64,000 nt of DNA from Cellulomonas fimi (lineage in GTDB: Bacteria; Actinomycetota; Actinomycetes; Actinomycetales; Cellulomonadaceae). Under the pieces are notes generated by a model that did no database searches, was not told the DNA's origin, and saw only the letters and a list, made by a program, of their open reading frames with translations. Where the stretch lies: assembly GCF_028527925.1 (NCBI RefSeq), contig NZ_JAPESW010000002.1, forward strand, positions 62,001 through 126,000, given 5' to 3'. The position numbers were made by a program, and so were the translations under genes. Below, piece by piece: positions 56,401 to 62,712 of this stretch (position 1 is the stretch's first letter; every line of letters starts with the position of its first letter).

Positions 56401-56711
56401 CACAGCAGCTGCTCCAGGCGCACCGCCCGGTACGCGCGCAGCCTCTCGTCCGTCGTCGTGACGACCATGCCCTCGACGACCGGCGTGATGCACGCCTTCA
56501 CGTCACGCGTGCCCTGGCCGTCGGCGCCCACCTCGACGACGCACAGCCCGCAGCTCCCGTTCGCGCGCACGAGCCGCCCGTCGTGGCAGAGCGACGGGAC
56601 GTCGACGCCCTCCGCCTGCAGCGCGCGCAGGAGCGTCGTCCCCGCGCGCAGCCGCATCCGCCGGCCGTCCACCGTGACGGTGACGCGCCCCGACTCGCCG
56701 ACCTCGTGCAC
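53487..56711 (-). CDS. GltD-type flavoprotein fused to [FeFe] hydrogenase (group A2-like)
   Basis: The product is 1074 residues. Order: plant-type [2Fe-2S] (C42, C54, C57, C74); a GltD-like iron-sulfur region (C104-C165); FAD Rossmann VVGAGPSGLSAAYYA; NADPH Rossmann VVVIGGGNTAIDCVR; a CLECGCSKQNRC site; two [4Fe-4S] ferredoxin clusters (C630-C640, C673-C683); then the H-domain. H-cluster motifs are TSCCPGW (C781, C782), VPCLAKKYE (C837) and VMACPGGCVNGAGHP (C982, C986), with LSSCRSPQQMMG and a C-terminal small-subunit-like HELLHTTY. It should couple H2 to NAD(P)H. Differences: V-P-C instead of M-P-C and GAGHP instead of GGGQP. No HydEFG maturases are in the window. GTG 56711 has GGGAGG upstream. 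Confidence 0.9.
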   Translation of the reverse strand: MHEVGESGRVTVTVDGRRMRLRAGTTLLRALQAEGVDVPSLCHDGRLVRANGSCGLCVVEVGADGQGTRDVKACITPVVEGMVVTTTDERLRAYRAVRLEQLLCDHNADCVAPCVQTCPANIDIQTYLHHVATGNFEAAIRVIKDRNPFPSACGRVCPHPCEAECRRNLVDEPVAINHVKRFVADWDRSRPAPWTPRLAEPSGKRIAVVGAGPSGLSAAYYAAIAGHRVTVFEKQDRPGGMMRYGIPEYRLPKATLDEEIAFMQAIGVEIVTGTALGTHVRLEDLRREHDAVYLAVGSWRATPLQLDGEHLPGVHLGIDWLRGVVQGVDDPVGDTVVVIGGGNTAIDCVRTALRKGARDVRLVYRRTRDEMPAEPSEIEEALREGVEMVFLAAPTAISAVDGRLRVELVRMELGEPDRSGRRRPVRVPGSEHAIDADTVIGAIGQTTDTGFLWDDLPVRLNEWGDVDVDGRTLQSSERNVFAGGDCVTGPATVIQAVAAGRRAAQAMDEYVREGAVRPSHEDYACSRGTLEDLPRDEFAVVPRARRVAMPELPPAERTGSFVEVETGLTEEQARAEAARCLECGCSKQNRCDLRDQATAHHVEFATPLHVRPYTPVVQDHPFIVRDHNKCISCGLCVAACAQVEGVDVLAFQFDAGRLTVGTRDDQPLGLTDCVSCGQCVRACPCGALDYVRERGGVFSAMHDPEKVVVGFVAPAVRSAIAAYYGLTPAEASPFLAGLMRRVGFDKVFDFAFAADLTILEETTEFLERVGSGDRLPQLTSCCPGWVNLVERRFPELIPHLSSCRSPQQMMGATVKHHFAQRTGIPVERLYTVSVVPCLAKKYEAARPEFAPDGVRDVDAVLTTTELLEMVDMLRLTPEDVEPSDFDEPYARVSGAGVLFGASGGVAEAALRMAVEKLTGTPLHDLDVHEVRGLDGIKEVTVEAGGTTVRVAVISGLGNVDALARRIRDGEDVGYDLIEVMACPGGCVNGAGHPAPRDAAETRARQQVLVDIDRTSTVRRSQANPDVLRLYDECYGSPGSELAHELLHTTYAPFRPVGDRPVQGGLANSSAVGAP

Positions 56712-56800
56712 ACGACCTCCCGCGGTCCGTGGCCAGGCTGCGCGCGGCCGGCCCGGACGGGCCGCTGCGCCACGACAGCCGCCGTTGGCTCTCGAGCCCG

Positions 56801-56826
56801 ACGCTAGGCCGCGTGACCTCCGTCAC
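56801..56826 (-). promoter_or_regulatory. Candidate hydrogenase-operon promoter with a CRP/FNR-like palindrome
   Basis: On the minus strand TAGCGT (56806-56801) is a likely -10. Just upstream lies GTGACCTCCGTCAC (56813-56826), which has the GTGA-N6-TCAC form of CRP/FNR-family sites. Its centre would be about 25 bp before the predicted start, overlapping the -35. Control by an oxygen- or nucleotide-sensing CRP/FNR-type protein is a guess from this pattern. Confidence 0.35.
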
Positions 56827-56875
56827 CTAGGGACCTCCGGCCCAGGTCCGCTCAGGTCACGACGCCACGACGGGG

Positions 56876-56906
56876 GCGCCGGCGACGTCGCGGACGTCGC
56901 GGTGCC
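56876..56906 (-). terminator. Hairpin after the CoA-binding protein gene
   Basis: GCGACGTC (56882-56889) pairs with GACGTCGC (56893-56900) and the stem can extend with GGCGCC/GGTGCC on the outside. It begins about 10 bp beyond the stop of the minus-strand CoA-binding gene and lies upstream of the hydrogenase promoter. Confidence 0.5.
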
Positions 56907-56915
56907 AGGGCGGCG

Positions 56916-57392
56916 TCAGACCTGCCGCGGGACCCGTCGGGTCAGGGTCATGAGCCGGCACATCACGCGGTGCGCGCGGTCCGACGGCCGCCCGTACATC
57001 AGCGGGCACCCACCGTCGATCACGGTGAGCCCGTGCTCACGCCCCAGCCGCGTCGCCTCGTCGTCGACGCTCCCCCGGTCCACCGACCGGTGCATCCAGA
57101 CCTGGTCCACGCCCAGGTCGACGGCCTCCTGCACCGTCGCCCGCGCGCGATCCGGCCGGGTCGCGACGACGACCGCGTCGACGCCGCCCGGGATCGCGGC
57201 CAACGTCGGGTAGGCCGGGTCGCCCTCGACGGTGTACGCGTTCGGGTTGACCGCGAACACCTCGTAGCCGACCTCGCGCAGCCGTCGGTAGACGACGTTC
57301 GCGCCGTGGCTCTCCGGCGTCCGCGAGACGCCCGTGACGGCGATCCGCTTCGACTGCAGGAACGTGTCCGCTGCTTCCTTGATGCTGGTCAT
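56916..57392 (-). CDS. CoA-binding domain protein (YccU/DUF-type Rossmann fold)
   Basis: The product is 158 residues with the CoA-binding fold: RIAVTGVSRTPESHGANVVY, EVFAVNPNAYTVEGDPAYPT, GVDAVVVATRPDRARATVQE and LGVDQVWMHRSVDRGSVDD, ending in VIDGGCPLMYG. It resembles the CoA-binding half of succinyl-CoA synthetase but is a stand-alone domain; these proteins may sense acyl-CoA. ATG 57392 has GGAG 5-6 nt upstream and a TAGCGT -10 at 57421-57426. A hairpin separates it from the hydrogenase operon, so any link is by position only. Confidence 0.85.
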   Translation of the reverse strand: MTSIKEAADTFLQSKRIAVTGVSRTPESHGANVVYRRLREVGYEVFAVNPNAYTVEGDPAYPTLAAIPGGVDAVVVATRPDRARATVQEAVDLGVDQVWMHRSVDRGSVDDEATRLGREHGLTVIDGGCPLMYGRPSDRAHRVMCRLMTLTRRVPRQV

Positions 57393-57420
57393 GGTCGCTC
57401 CACCCCGAGTCGTCCTCTCG

Positions 57421-57452
57421 ACGCTAGCGACGTCCGGGCTGCCGCAGCCCGG
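57421..57452 (-). promoter_or_regulatory. Promoter of the CoA-binding gene with an adjacent inverted repeat
   Basis: TAGCGT on the minus strand (57426-57421) is the likely -10 and shares CTAGCGTCG with the hydrogenase promoter. An inverted repeat CCGGGCTG (57434-57441)/CAGCCCGG (57445-57452) with a 3-bp spacer sits where the -35 would be and could be an operator. Confidence 0.4.
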
Positions 57453-57497
57453 GACCATGGACCCGACCTGAGCGGCCCGACGCGGGTCTCGTCCCTC

Positions 57498-57926
57498 TCA
57501 GTCCTCGATCGCCTCGACGCCCTGCCGCGCGAGCTCGTCGAGGTGCGCGCGCATCGTCGCGAGCTGCTCCGCGGGGTGGCCGACCCAGTCGACGATCTCG
57601 CCGACGACCCGCACGGGTTCGCGCGTGCGGTACGACCGGGTGGGGTTGCCCGGGAAGCGCTGGTCGGTGACGTTCGGGTCGTCCTCGAGGTCGCCCGTCG
57701 GCTCGACGACGTAGATCCGCCCGCGCCCCTCACCCGCCGCGAGCTCGGCGCCCCACGTCGCGGCGTCGAGCGTCTGGGTCACGTAGACGAATCCCGCCGC
57801 ACGGCCGGCGCCGTAGTTCGACCGACGACCCGCCTCGATCAGGTCGCCGACGCGCAGGTCGGCCTTGGTGCCGTGCAGGTAGGCCCCCGAGGGGTGCACC
57901 TCGAACGGGATCGGTGCGTCCGCCAT
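57498..57926 (-). CDS. arr: NAD+-rifampin ADP-ribosyltransferase
   Basis: The product is 142 residues and aligns over its full length with Arr enzymes: AYLHGTKADLRVGDLIEAG (H18 of the H-Y-D triad), YVTQTLDAATWGAELA, GRIYVVEPTGDLEDDPNVTD, QRFPGNPTRSYRTREP and a C-terminal GVEAIED. Arr inactivates rifampin by ADP-ribosylation. It is a chromosomal single gene here, without integron or transposon signs, so it is probably intrinsic, as in mycobacteria. ATG 57926 has AGGAGAAGG 5 nt upstream. It is divergent from the TetR gene (157-bp gap). Confidence 0.93.
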   Translation of the reverse strand: MADAPIPFEVHPSGAYLHGTKADLRVGDLIEAGRRSNYGAGRAAGFVYVTQTLDAATWGAELAAGEGRGRIYVVEPTGDLEDDPNVTDQRFPGNPTRSYRTREPVRVVGEIVDWVGHPAEQLATMRAHLDELARQGVEAIED

Positions 57927-58070
57927 CGCCTTCTCCTCGTCGACGTCTGCCGAGTGCACCTTGGCACGCCCTGCGCCGTCCCGCGCCCTCGCCCATGGCG
58001 GTCGACGGACGGGTCCGGCGGAGGTGCGTGACGTCGACCACCCCAGCGCGCGGCCGATCAGTCTCAGGTT

Positions 58071-58090
58071 TATAGTGGACAGCGTGTCCA
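58071..58090 (+). promoter_or_regulatory. Leaderless promoter and overlapping operator of the tetR-poxB operon
   Basis: TATAGT (58071-58076) is a near-consensus -10 ending 7 nt before the GTG start at 58084. The palindrome TGGACAGCGTGTCCA (58076-58090) overlaps the -10 end, the predicted start point and the first codons. A TetR dimer bound there would block its own transcription and poxB. Confidence 0.65.
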
Positions 58091-58701
58091 GTAATACGTC
58101 CGCGAGCCGTGCCGGCCGACCGCGCTCGGAGCGGACGCGGCACGCGATCCTCGACGCCGCGACCGACCTCGCGCTCGAGGGCGGCCGCGTCCCGACCATC
58201 GACGCGGTCGCGTCGCGCGCGGGCGTGTCCCGGACGACGATCTACAAGTGGTGGCCGTCGCCGGCCGCGGTGCTCGCGGAGGGGCTGCTCGACCGGTTCC
58301 ACGAGAGCATCGAGTTCGACGACACGCTCCCCGTCCGCGAGGCGCTGACGCTCCAGGTCGGCGCGCTCGTCACGCTGCTGCGCGACACCCCCGCCGGGCA
58401 GCTCGTCCGCCAGCTGCTCGCGGCCGCGGCGAGCGACCGTGCGGTCGGCGTCGCGATGCTCGAGCGCTGGCTCGAGCCACGGCGCGCGACCGCGGCGCAC
58501 CACCTGGAGCGCGGCGTCCAGCAGGGGGGCGTCCGCGCCGACGTCGACATCGCCCTCGTCGTCGACGTGCTGTTCGCCCCCGTCTACCACCGGCTGGTCT
58601 GGGGGCACGCCCCGCTCGACGACGACCTCGCCCGCCACGTCTGCGACCTCGTCTGGCCCGCCGTCGCCGCCCCGACCACCGCACCCACCGCCGCGTCCTG
58701 A
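58084..58701 (+). CDS. TetR-family regulator upstream of poxB
   Basis: The product is 205 residues. The DNA-binding domain is RPRSERTRHAILDAATDLAL with IDAVASRAGVSRTTIYKWW; the KWW form is common in TetR proteins with a TetR_C_11-like domain. The GTG at 58084 has no ribosome binding site, but a TATAGT box 7 nt upstream supports a leaderless mRNA. The palindrome across its start suggests self-repression. poxB follows after 34 bp, so the regulator likely controls pyruvate oxidase, with an unknown ligand. Confidence 0.85.
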   Translation: MSSNTSASRAGRPRSERTRHAILDAATDLALEGGRVPTIDAVASRAGVSRTTIYKWWPSPAAVLAEGLLDRFHESIEFDDTLPVREALTLQVGALVTLLRDTPAGQLVRQLLAAAASDRAVGVAMLERWLEPRRATAAHHLERGVQQGGVRADVDIALVVDVLFAPVYHRLVWGHAPLDDDLARHVCDLVWPAVAAPTTAPTAAS

Positions 58702-58735
58702 CCTTCGCGACGACACCACCACCGAGAGAAGGACC

Positions 58736-60454
58736 ATGACCACCGTCGCCAAGACCATCGTCGACACCCTCGTCGCCACCGGCGTCCAGCGCGTGTACGG
58801 CATCCCCGGGGACTCGCTCAACGGCTTCACGGACGCGCTGCGCGGCTCGGGCATCGACTGGGTGCACGTCCGCCACGAGGAGGCCGCCGCGTTCGCCGCC
58901 GGCGCCGAGGCCGCCCTCACGGGCGAGCTCGCCGTCGCGGTCGGCAGCGCCGGCCCGGGCAACCTCCACCTCATCAACGGTCTGTACGACGCCCAGCGCT
59001 CGCGCGTGCCCGTCCTCGCGATCGCCGCGCACATCCCCACGGAGGAGATCGGCAGCGGCTACTTCCAGGAGACCCACCCGCAGGAGCTGTTCCGCGAGGC
59101 CTCCGTCTACTCCGAGTACGTGTCGTCGCCGACCCAGATGCCGCGCATCCTGCGCACCGCGATCCAGACCGCGCTCGAGAAGCGCGGCGTCGCCGTCGTC
59201 GTCATCCCCGGCGACATCGCCCTGGCCGAGGCGCTCGACACCACCGCGACCCCGGTCCGCGCGACCCGCCCGCGCGTCCTGCCGTCCACCGACGAGCTCT
59301 CCGAGGCGGCGAGCATCCTGCGCGACGCCAAGCGCGTCACGATCCTCGCCGGTGCCGGGGCCGAGCACGCGCACGACCAGGTCGTCGCGCTCGCCGGCAA
59401 GCTCGCCGCGCCCGTCGTCCACACGCTGCGGTCCAAGCAGTTCGTCGAGCACGACAACCCCTACGACGTCGGCATGACCGGCCTGCTCGGGTTCGCGTCC
59501 GGCTACAAGGCGATGGAGGCCGCCGACACCCTGATCATGCTCGGCACCGACTTCCCGTACCGGGCGTTCATCCCCGAGAAGGCGAAGGTCGTCCAGATCG
59601 ACCTGCGCGGCGAGCACCTCGGCCGCCGCACGCCGCTCGCCCTCGGCCTCGTCGGCGACGTCGCCGAGACCGTCGACGCCCTGCTCCCCCTGCTCCCGCA
59701 GCAGACCGACCGCGAGCACCTCGACGAGGCCCTGGCCCACTACGCCAAGACGCGCACGAAGCTCGACGACCTCGCCACCCCGCGCAAGGGGACGCAGCCG
59801 CTGCACCCGCAGTACGTCGCGCGCGTGATCGACGAGCTCGCCGCTGACGATGCCGTCTTCATCCCCGACGTCGGCTCCCCCGTCATCTGGGCCGCGCGCT
59901 ACCTGCGCATGAACGGCCGCCGCTCGCTCATCGGCTCGTTCATCCACGGCTCGATGGCCAACGCGCTCCCGCAGGCCGTCGGCGCGGCCGCCGCCACCGG
60001 CCGCCAGGTCGTCGCACTCTCCGGCGACGGCGGCATCGCGATGCTCCTCGGCGAGCTCCTGACCCTCACGCAGAACCGCCTCCCCGTGAAGGTCGTCGTG
60101 TTCAACAACGCGTCGCTCAACTTCGTCGAGCTCGAGATGAAGGCCGCCGGCTTCGTCACCAACGCGACCGGGCTGGAGAACCCGAGCTTCGCCGCGATCG
60201 CCGAGGCCGCCGGGCTCAAGGCGTTCCGGGTCGACGCGTCCGCCGACCTGCACGGGGCGCTGAAGGAGGCGTTCGCCTACGACGGGCCCGCGCTCATCGA
60301 TGTCGTCACCGAGCGTCAGGAGCTCACCATCCCGCCGTCGGTCAAGCTCGACCAGGCGAAGGGCTTCGCGCTCTACGCCCTGCGCACCCTCCTGTCCGGC
60401 CGCGGCGACGAGCTCCTCGACCTCACCCGCGCCAACCTCCGCCAGGTGTTCTGA
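58736..60454 (+). CDS. poxB: Pyruvate dehydrogenase (quinone)/pyruvate oxidase
   Basis: The product is 572 residues, the length of E. coli PoxB. The thiamine-activating Glu48 is in VRHEEAAAFAAGAEA; YGIPGDSLNGF opens the N-terminal domain; SGDGGIAMLLGEL through VVFNNASLNFVELEM is the thiamine diphosphate/Mg motif. The C-terminal FALYALRTLLSGRGDELLDL resembles the membrane-binding end. It converts pyruvate to acetate and CO2, passing electrons through FAD to quinone. AGAAGGA precedes the ATG. A hairpin terminator follows. Confidence 0.93.
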   Translation: MTTVAKTIVDTLVATGVQRVYGIPGDSLNGFTDALRGSGIDWVHVRHEEAAAFAAGAEAALTGELAVAVGSAGPGNLHLINGLYDAQRSRVPVLAIAAHIPTEEIGSGYFQETHPQELFREASVYSEYVSSPTQMPRILRTAIQTALEKRGVAVVVIPGDIALAEALDTTATPVRATRPRVLPSTDELSEAASILRDAKRVTILAGAGAEHAHDQVVALAGKLAAPVVHTLRSKQFVEHDNPYDVGMTGLLGFASGYKAMEAADTLIMLGTDFPYRAFIPEKAKVVQIDLRGEHLGRRTPLALGLVGDVAETVDALLPLLPQQTDREHLDEALAHYAKTRTKLDDLATPRKGTQPLHPQYVARVIDELAADDAVFIPDVGSPVIWAARYLRMNGRRSLIGSFIHGSMANALPQAVGAAAATGRQVVALSGDGGIAMLLGELLTLTQNRLPVKVVVFNNASLNFVELEMKAAGFVTNATGLENPSFAAIAEAAGLKAFRVDASADLHGALKEAFAYDGPALIDVVTERQELTIPPSVKLDQAKGFALYALRTLLSGRGDELLDLTRANLRQVF

Positions 60455-61335
60455 CACCTGCGTGACGCACGACGGGCCTGCCGCCGCGGTAGGCCCGTCG
60501 ACGCGTCCGAGCGGTTCCACGCCGCGCCGGCCCGCGGTCCGCTCCGTTCCGGCCGACGAGCGGCGCATGGGCCGGCGCAGGCGCTCGAGTCCGCGGCCGA
60601 CACCTCGAGGCCGAGCGCGAGCCGGAGCGTGTAGACGCCGTCTTGCGCACCGTCGACCGCGAGCAACGAGCGGCGACTCTTCGCGATGGCTCCCAGCATC
60701 CCGTGCAGATGATCGCGGTCCCGCCGCGTCGCCGCATCGACGCGGTCAGCGGGTTCGATCAGCGTGGTCAGCACGAGGAAGTCGTCGAGGTGTCGCGCCC
60801 GAGCGGTGTCCAACGTGACCGTGTGCGCCGCAGCCTTCGCCACCAACGCATCCAGCAGGCTTGGTCGTCGCACGCTCCCGTGACGCTCCCCGACGGTGAC
60901 CTGCACGTTCTCGGTCCGGTCCAGCGCCTGCTGCGCACCGGGCGTCTCCAGCGTGGTCCCGCCACCGGCGCCTCTGCGCTGGGCGGCCCGCTCGCCGACA
61001 TGCCGCGGGATGAGCACGTCGATCTGCGCGTCGCCCTTGACCCACCGGTGCTGATGCCCGGTCGGCGACGTACCGGCGGGAACGAATCCGAGACGGTCGA
61101 GAACGGTCGTGAATGTCATCAGGACGCCCGGGTCGCTCGGTTCTCCTCGGACGTCCAGCACGGCGTCCAGGTCGTCGGTCGGCCGCATCGGTGACCGCCC
61201 TCGCTCGGCGCACCACAGGTGCACCATCTGGCCGCCGACGAGCGTCCAGCCCGTGGGGTGCGAGTCGTCGACGTCGAACAGCGCGTGCCATCCAGCCCGC
61301 TGCGACTCCCGCATGACGGGCATCACGACGCTCAC
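60373..61335 (-). CDS. AbiEii-like nucleotidyltransferase (toxin candidate), 3' end abnormal
   Basis: The frame gives up to 320 residues. The nucleotidyltransferase motif is WTLVGGQMVHLW ... RPTDDLDAVLDVR (G-G and D-x-D), followed by KAAAHTVTLDTARARHLDDF as in AbiEii/MenT-like proteins. The GTG at 61335 overlaps the stop of the HTH gene. The last ~80 codons become Arg/Ser/Ala-rich, run through the poxB terminator and overlap the last 82 bp of poxB in antisense, so the true C-terminus is probably earlier and lost to a frameshift, or the gene is decaying. Toxin function is inferred from the pairing. Confidence 0.65.
   Translation of the reverse strand: MSVVMPVMRESQRAGWHALFDVDDSHPTGWTLVGGQMVHLWCAERGRSPMRPTDDLDAVLDVRGEPSDPGVLMTFTTVLDRLGFVPAGTSPTGHQHRWVKGDAQIDVLIPRHVGERAAQRRGAGGGTTLETPGAQQALDRTENVQVTVGERHGSVRRPSLLDALVAKAAAHTVTLDTARARHLDDFLVLTTLIEPADRVDAATRRDRDHLHGMLGAIAKSRRSLLAVDGAQDGVYTLRLALGLEVSAADSSACAGPCAARRPERSGPRAGAAWNRSDASTGLPRRQARRASRRCQNTWRRLARVRSRSSSPRPDRRVRRA
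60471..60499 (+). terminator. Hairpin terminator of poxB
   Basis: GACGGGCCTGCC (60471-60482) and GGTAGGCCCGTC (60488-60499) form a 12-bp stem with one G-T pair and a 5-nt loop, 16 bp after the poxB stop. It lies inside the open 3' end of the convergent nucleotidyltransferase gene. Confidence 0.65.
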
Positions 61336-61979
61336 ACCCCTCCCCCCGCGAGGGTCTCCTGGATGAGGGCGCCGGCGCGGGCCAGCGCCCTGGGCTCGTC
61401 GTGCTCGGCCAGGTCCGCCGCCAGGACGAGGCGAGGCACCGGCCGGCGAGGCAGCTCGTCGACGACGTGCAGTACGACGTTCGCCGCGACTCCTCCCGGC
61501 CGCAGCAGGTACTCGCGCCGCACGGCATCCAGGTCGGCGGCCCGGACGTATCCCTCCACGAGGTTGCCCGCGGCGATGCCGGCACGCCTGTCCGACAACC
61601 CCGACGGCACGACCCGCTCGTCGTCGAGCAGCCCGTGCGGCGCACGAGCCTCGAACACCTGACGGCACGCGCGCGAGCTGACCCACGATGCCAGCAGCTG
61701 CTCGGGTTCCGCGTCGCGCACGAGACGGTTGCGCCGTTGACGCCACCGATACGCCTCGTCCGGCGCGTAGTCGTCAGGGACGACGTCCGCGAGCATCGCC
61801 CAGGCCACGTCGGCGACCATCGGCCGGACCCGACGTGGACGCGACGGCAGCGACGCGGCCTCGACGAGCCACTGCCGCCCGACCCGCCGGGCGTGCAGAC
61901 GGCCGGCCTCGATCAGCTGGCGCACGCGTCGCGGCGACACCTCGAGGAGCTCTGCAGCCTCGGCCACCGACACTTCCAT
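61332..61979 (-). CDS. HTH-domain antitoxin-like protein of an AbiE-like pair
   Basis: The product is 215 residues. Residues 3-48 are an excisionase/MerR-type helix-turn-helix (SVAEAAELLEVSPRRVRQLI, then RLHARRVGRQWLVE). The C-terminal domain includes LVEGYVRAADLDAVRREYLL and VVDELPRRPVPRLVLAADLAEHD, of unknown type. The gene overlaps the nucleotidyltransferase gene by GTGA. The layout (DNA-binding protein first, then nucleotidyltransferase, with a palindrome at the promoter) is that of AbiE-type toxin-antitoxin systems. ATG 61979 is preferred (AGGG 8 nt upstream); GTG 61985 is the alternative. Confidence 0.75.
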   Translation of the reverse strand: MEVSVAEAAELLEVSPRRVRQLIEAGRLHARRVGRQWLVEAASLPSRPRRVRPMVADVAWAMLADVVPDDYAPDEAYRWRQRRNRLVRDAEPEQLLASWVSSRACRQVFEARAPHGLLDDERVVPSGLSDRRAGIAAGNLVEGYVRAADLDAVRREYLLRPGGVAANVVLHVVDELPRRPVPRLVLAADLAEHDEPRALARAGALIQETLAGGGV

Positions 61980-62019
61980 AGGCACAACCCTACCGCCGAA
62001 GGAAGGCGTGTGCCTATGG
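61976..62019 (-). promoter_or_regulatory. Inverted-repeat operator at the start of the HTH gene
   Basis: CCATAGGCAC (61976-61985) and GTGCCTATGG (62010-62019) are perfect 10-bp inverted copies separated by 24 bp. The first covers the HTH gene's start codon and the second lies just upstream. This is a likely autoregulatory site; spaced inverted repeats are typical for AbiEi binding. Confidence 0.65.
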
Positions 62020-62122
62020 CCGGGCGCTGCTCAAGCGCGTCATCGGCAGCTGAACCGGGCGGTACGTCGCTGATCGGAAGCGGGAGGACGCGCGGGGGAA
62101 GCGAACGGATGTCCACGAACGA

Positions 62123-62156
62123 CGAAGGGACCCATCCGTGCGGATGAGTCCCTTCG
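62123..62156 (-). terminator. Hairpin terminator of ssrA
   Basis: CGAAGGGAC (62123-62131) pairs with GTCCCTTCG (62148-62156), and an inner ATCCG/CGGAT stem continues it with a two-base internal loop. On the minus strand it begins about 6 bp after the tmRNA 3' end. Confidence 0.75.
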
Positions 62157-62161
62157 ATCTG

Positions 62162-62527
62162 TGGAGGTGGCGGGAATCGAACCCGCGTCCGATGACGTGG
62201 AACCAGGGATTCTCCGGGTGCAGTCCGTGATGGATTTTCTCGGCCTCCACCACTCCCACGGACGAGAAGGTGGACAGGCCCAGTCAGCTAGAAGTCCCGA
62301 TCCTCACACTGACGATGAGGATCAGCAGTGGCTCTCTAGATGACGCCGGGAACTAAGTCGAGAGCGTACTTAGGCCGACGGACTTCGAAGCTCGCTCAGG
62401 CGGCGAGGGCGAAGTCGGTGCGCTTGTTATCGGCACCTATGATTTGCACGGAGCGTTGACGAGATAACCGTGCGTCCTCGACCCGCTTCTCCTGGCTCGA
62501 CGATCACCGTCGAAACCGATCACCCCC
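62162..62527 (-). ncRNA. ssrA: Transfer-messenger RNA (tmRNA)
   Basis: On the minus strand the gene opens with GGGGGTGATCGGTTTCGACG, the hallmark tmRNA 5' end, and closes with the T-arm GGGTTCGATTCCCGCC and acceptor strand CACCTCC, which pairs with GGGGGTG. The CCA end is not encoded. The tag frame at 62434-62396 reads ADNKRTDFALAA then TGA, an actinobacterial proteolysis tag ending in ALAA. tmRNA rescues stalled ribosomes with SmpB, whose gene is not in the window. The 5' and 3' ends are accurate to a few bases. Confidence 0.95.
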
Positions 62528-62700
62528 ATGTTCAGTTTTCAAGCTGCCGGTCCGAGGCTCACCTGCGGAGCGGCACGTCCCAGCCTACTGCCCAACACCG
62601 CCCCCGTCGCACTCATTCCCCGGCACACCGCTGCGGCCTGCACGCGGTGGGCAGGCGACCGGGCTGTGGATGAGGCCGACGCCGAGATGTCCGATTCGAC

Positions 62701-62706
62701 TACCTT
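62701..62706 (+). promoter_or_regulatory. -10 box of a probable leaderless promoter for the lipoprotein gene
   Basis: TACCTT ends 6 nt before the ATG at 62713, and there is no Shine-Dalgarno. It has the same geometry as the recC and tetR promoters in this window. Confidence 0.4.
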
Positions 62707-62712
62707 CGCCGC

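Noticed and set aside
53571-56807. A 1078-codon plus-strand frame opposite the hydrogenase
   Set aside because: It has the typical Arg/Leu/His/Asp-rich antisense composition and no motif; the minus-strand protein has all iron-sulfur and H-cluster signatures.
57498-57926. arr as part of a mobile resistance cassette
   Set aside because: No integron attC site, transposase or flanking repeats; codon use matches the surroundings, so it is probably an intrinsic chromosomal gene.
61332-61985. Excisionase-like helix-turn-helix taken as a sign of a prophage or integrated element
   Set aside because: No integrase, attachment repeats or other phage genes are near, and the partner gene is a nucleotidyltransferase, which fits a toxin-antitoxin pair better.
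62161-62343. A plus-strand frame starting MEVAGIEPAS
   Set aside because: This is the complement of the tmRNA 3' end. The AGIEPA string is a known artefact from translating the T-arm antisense.
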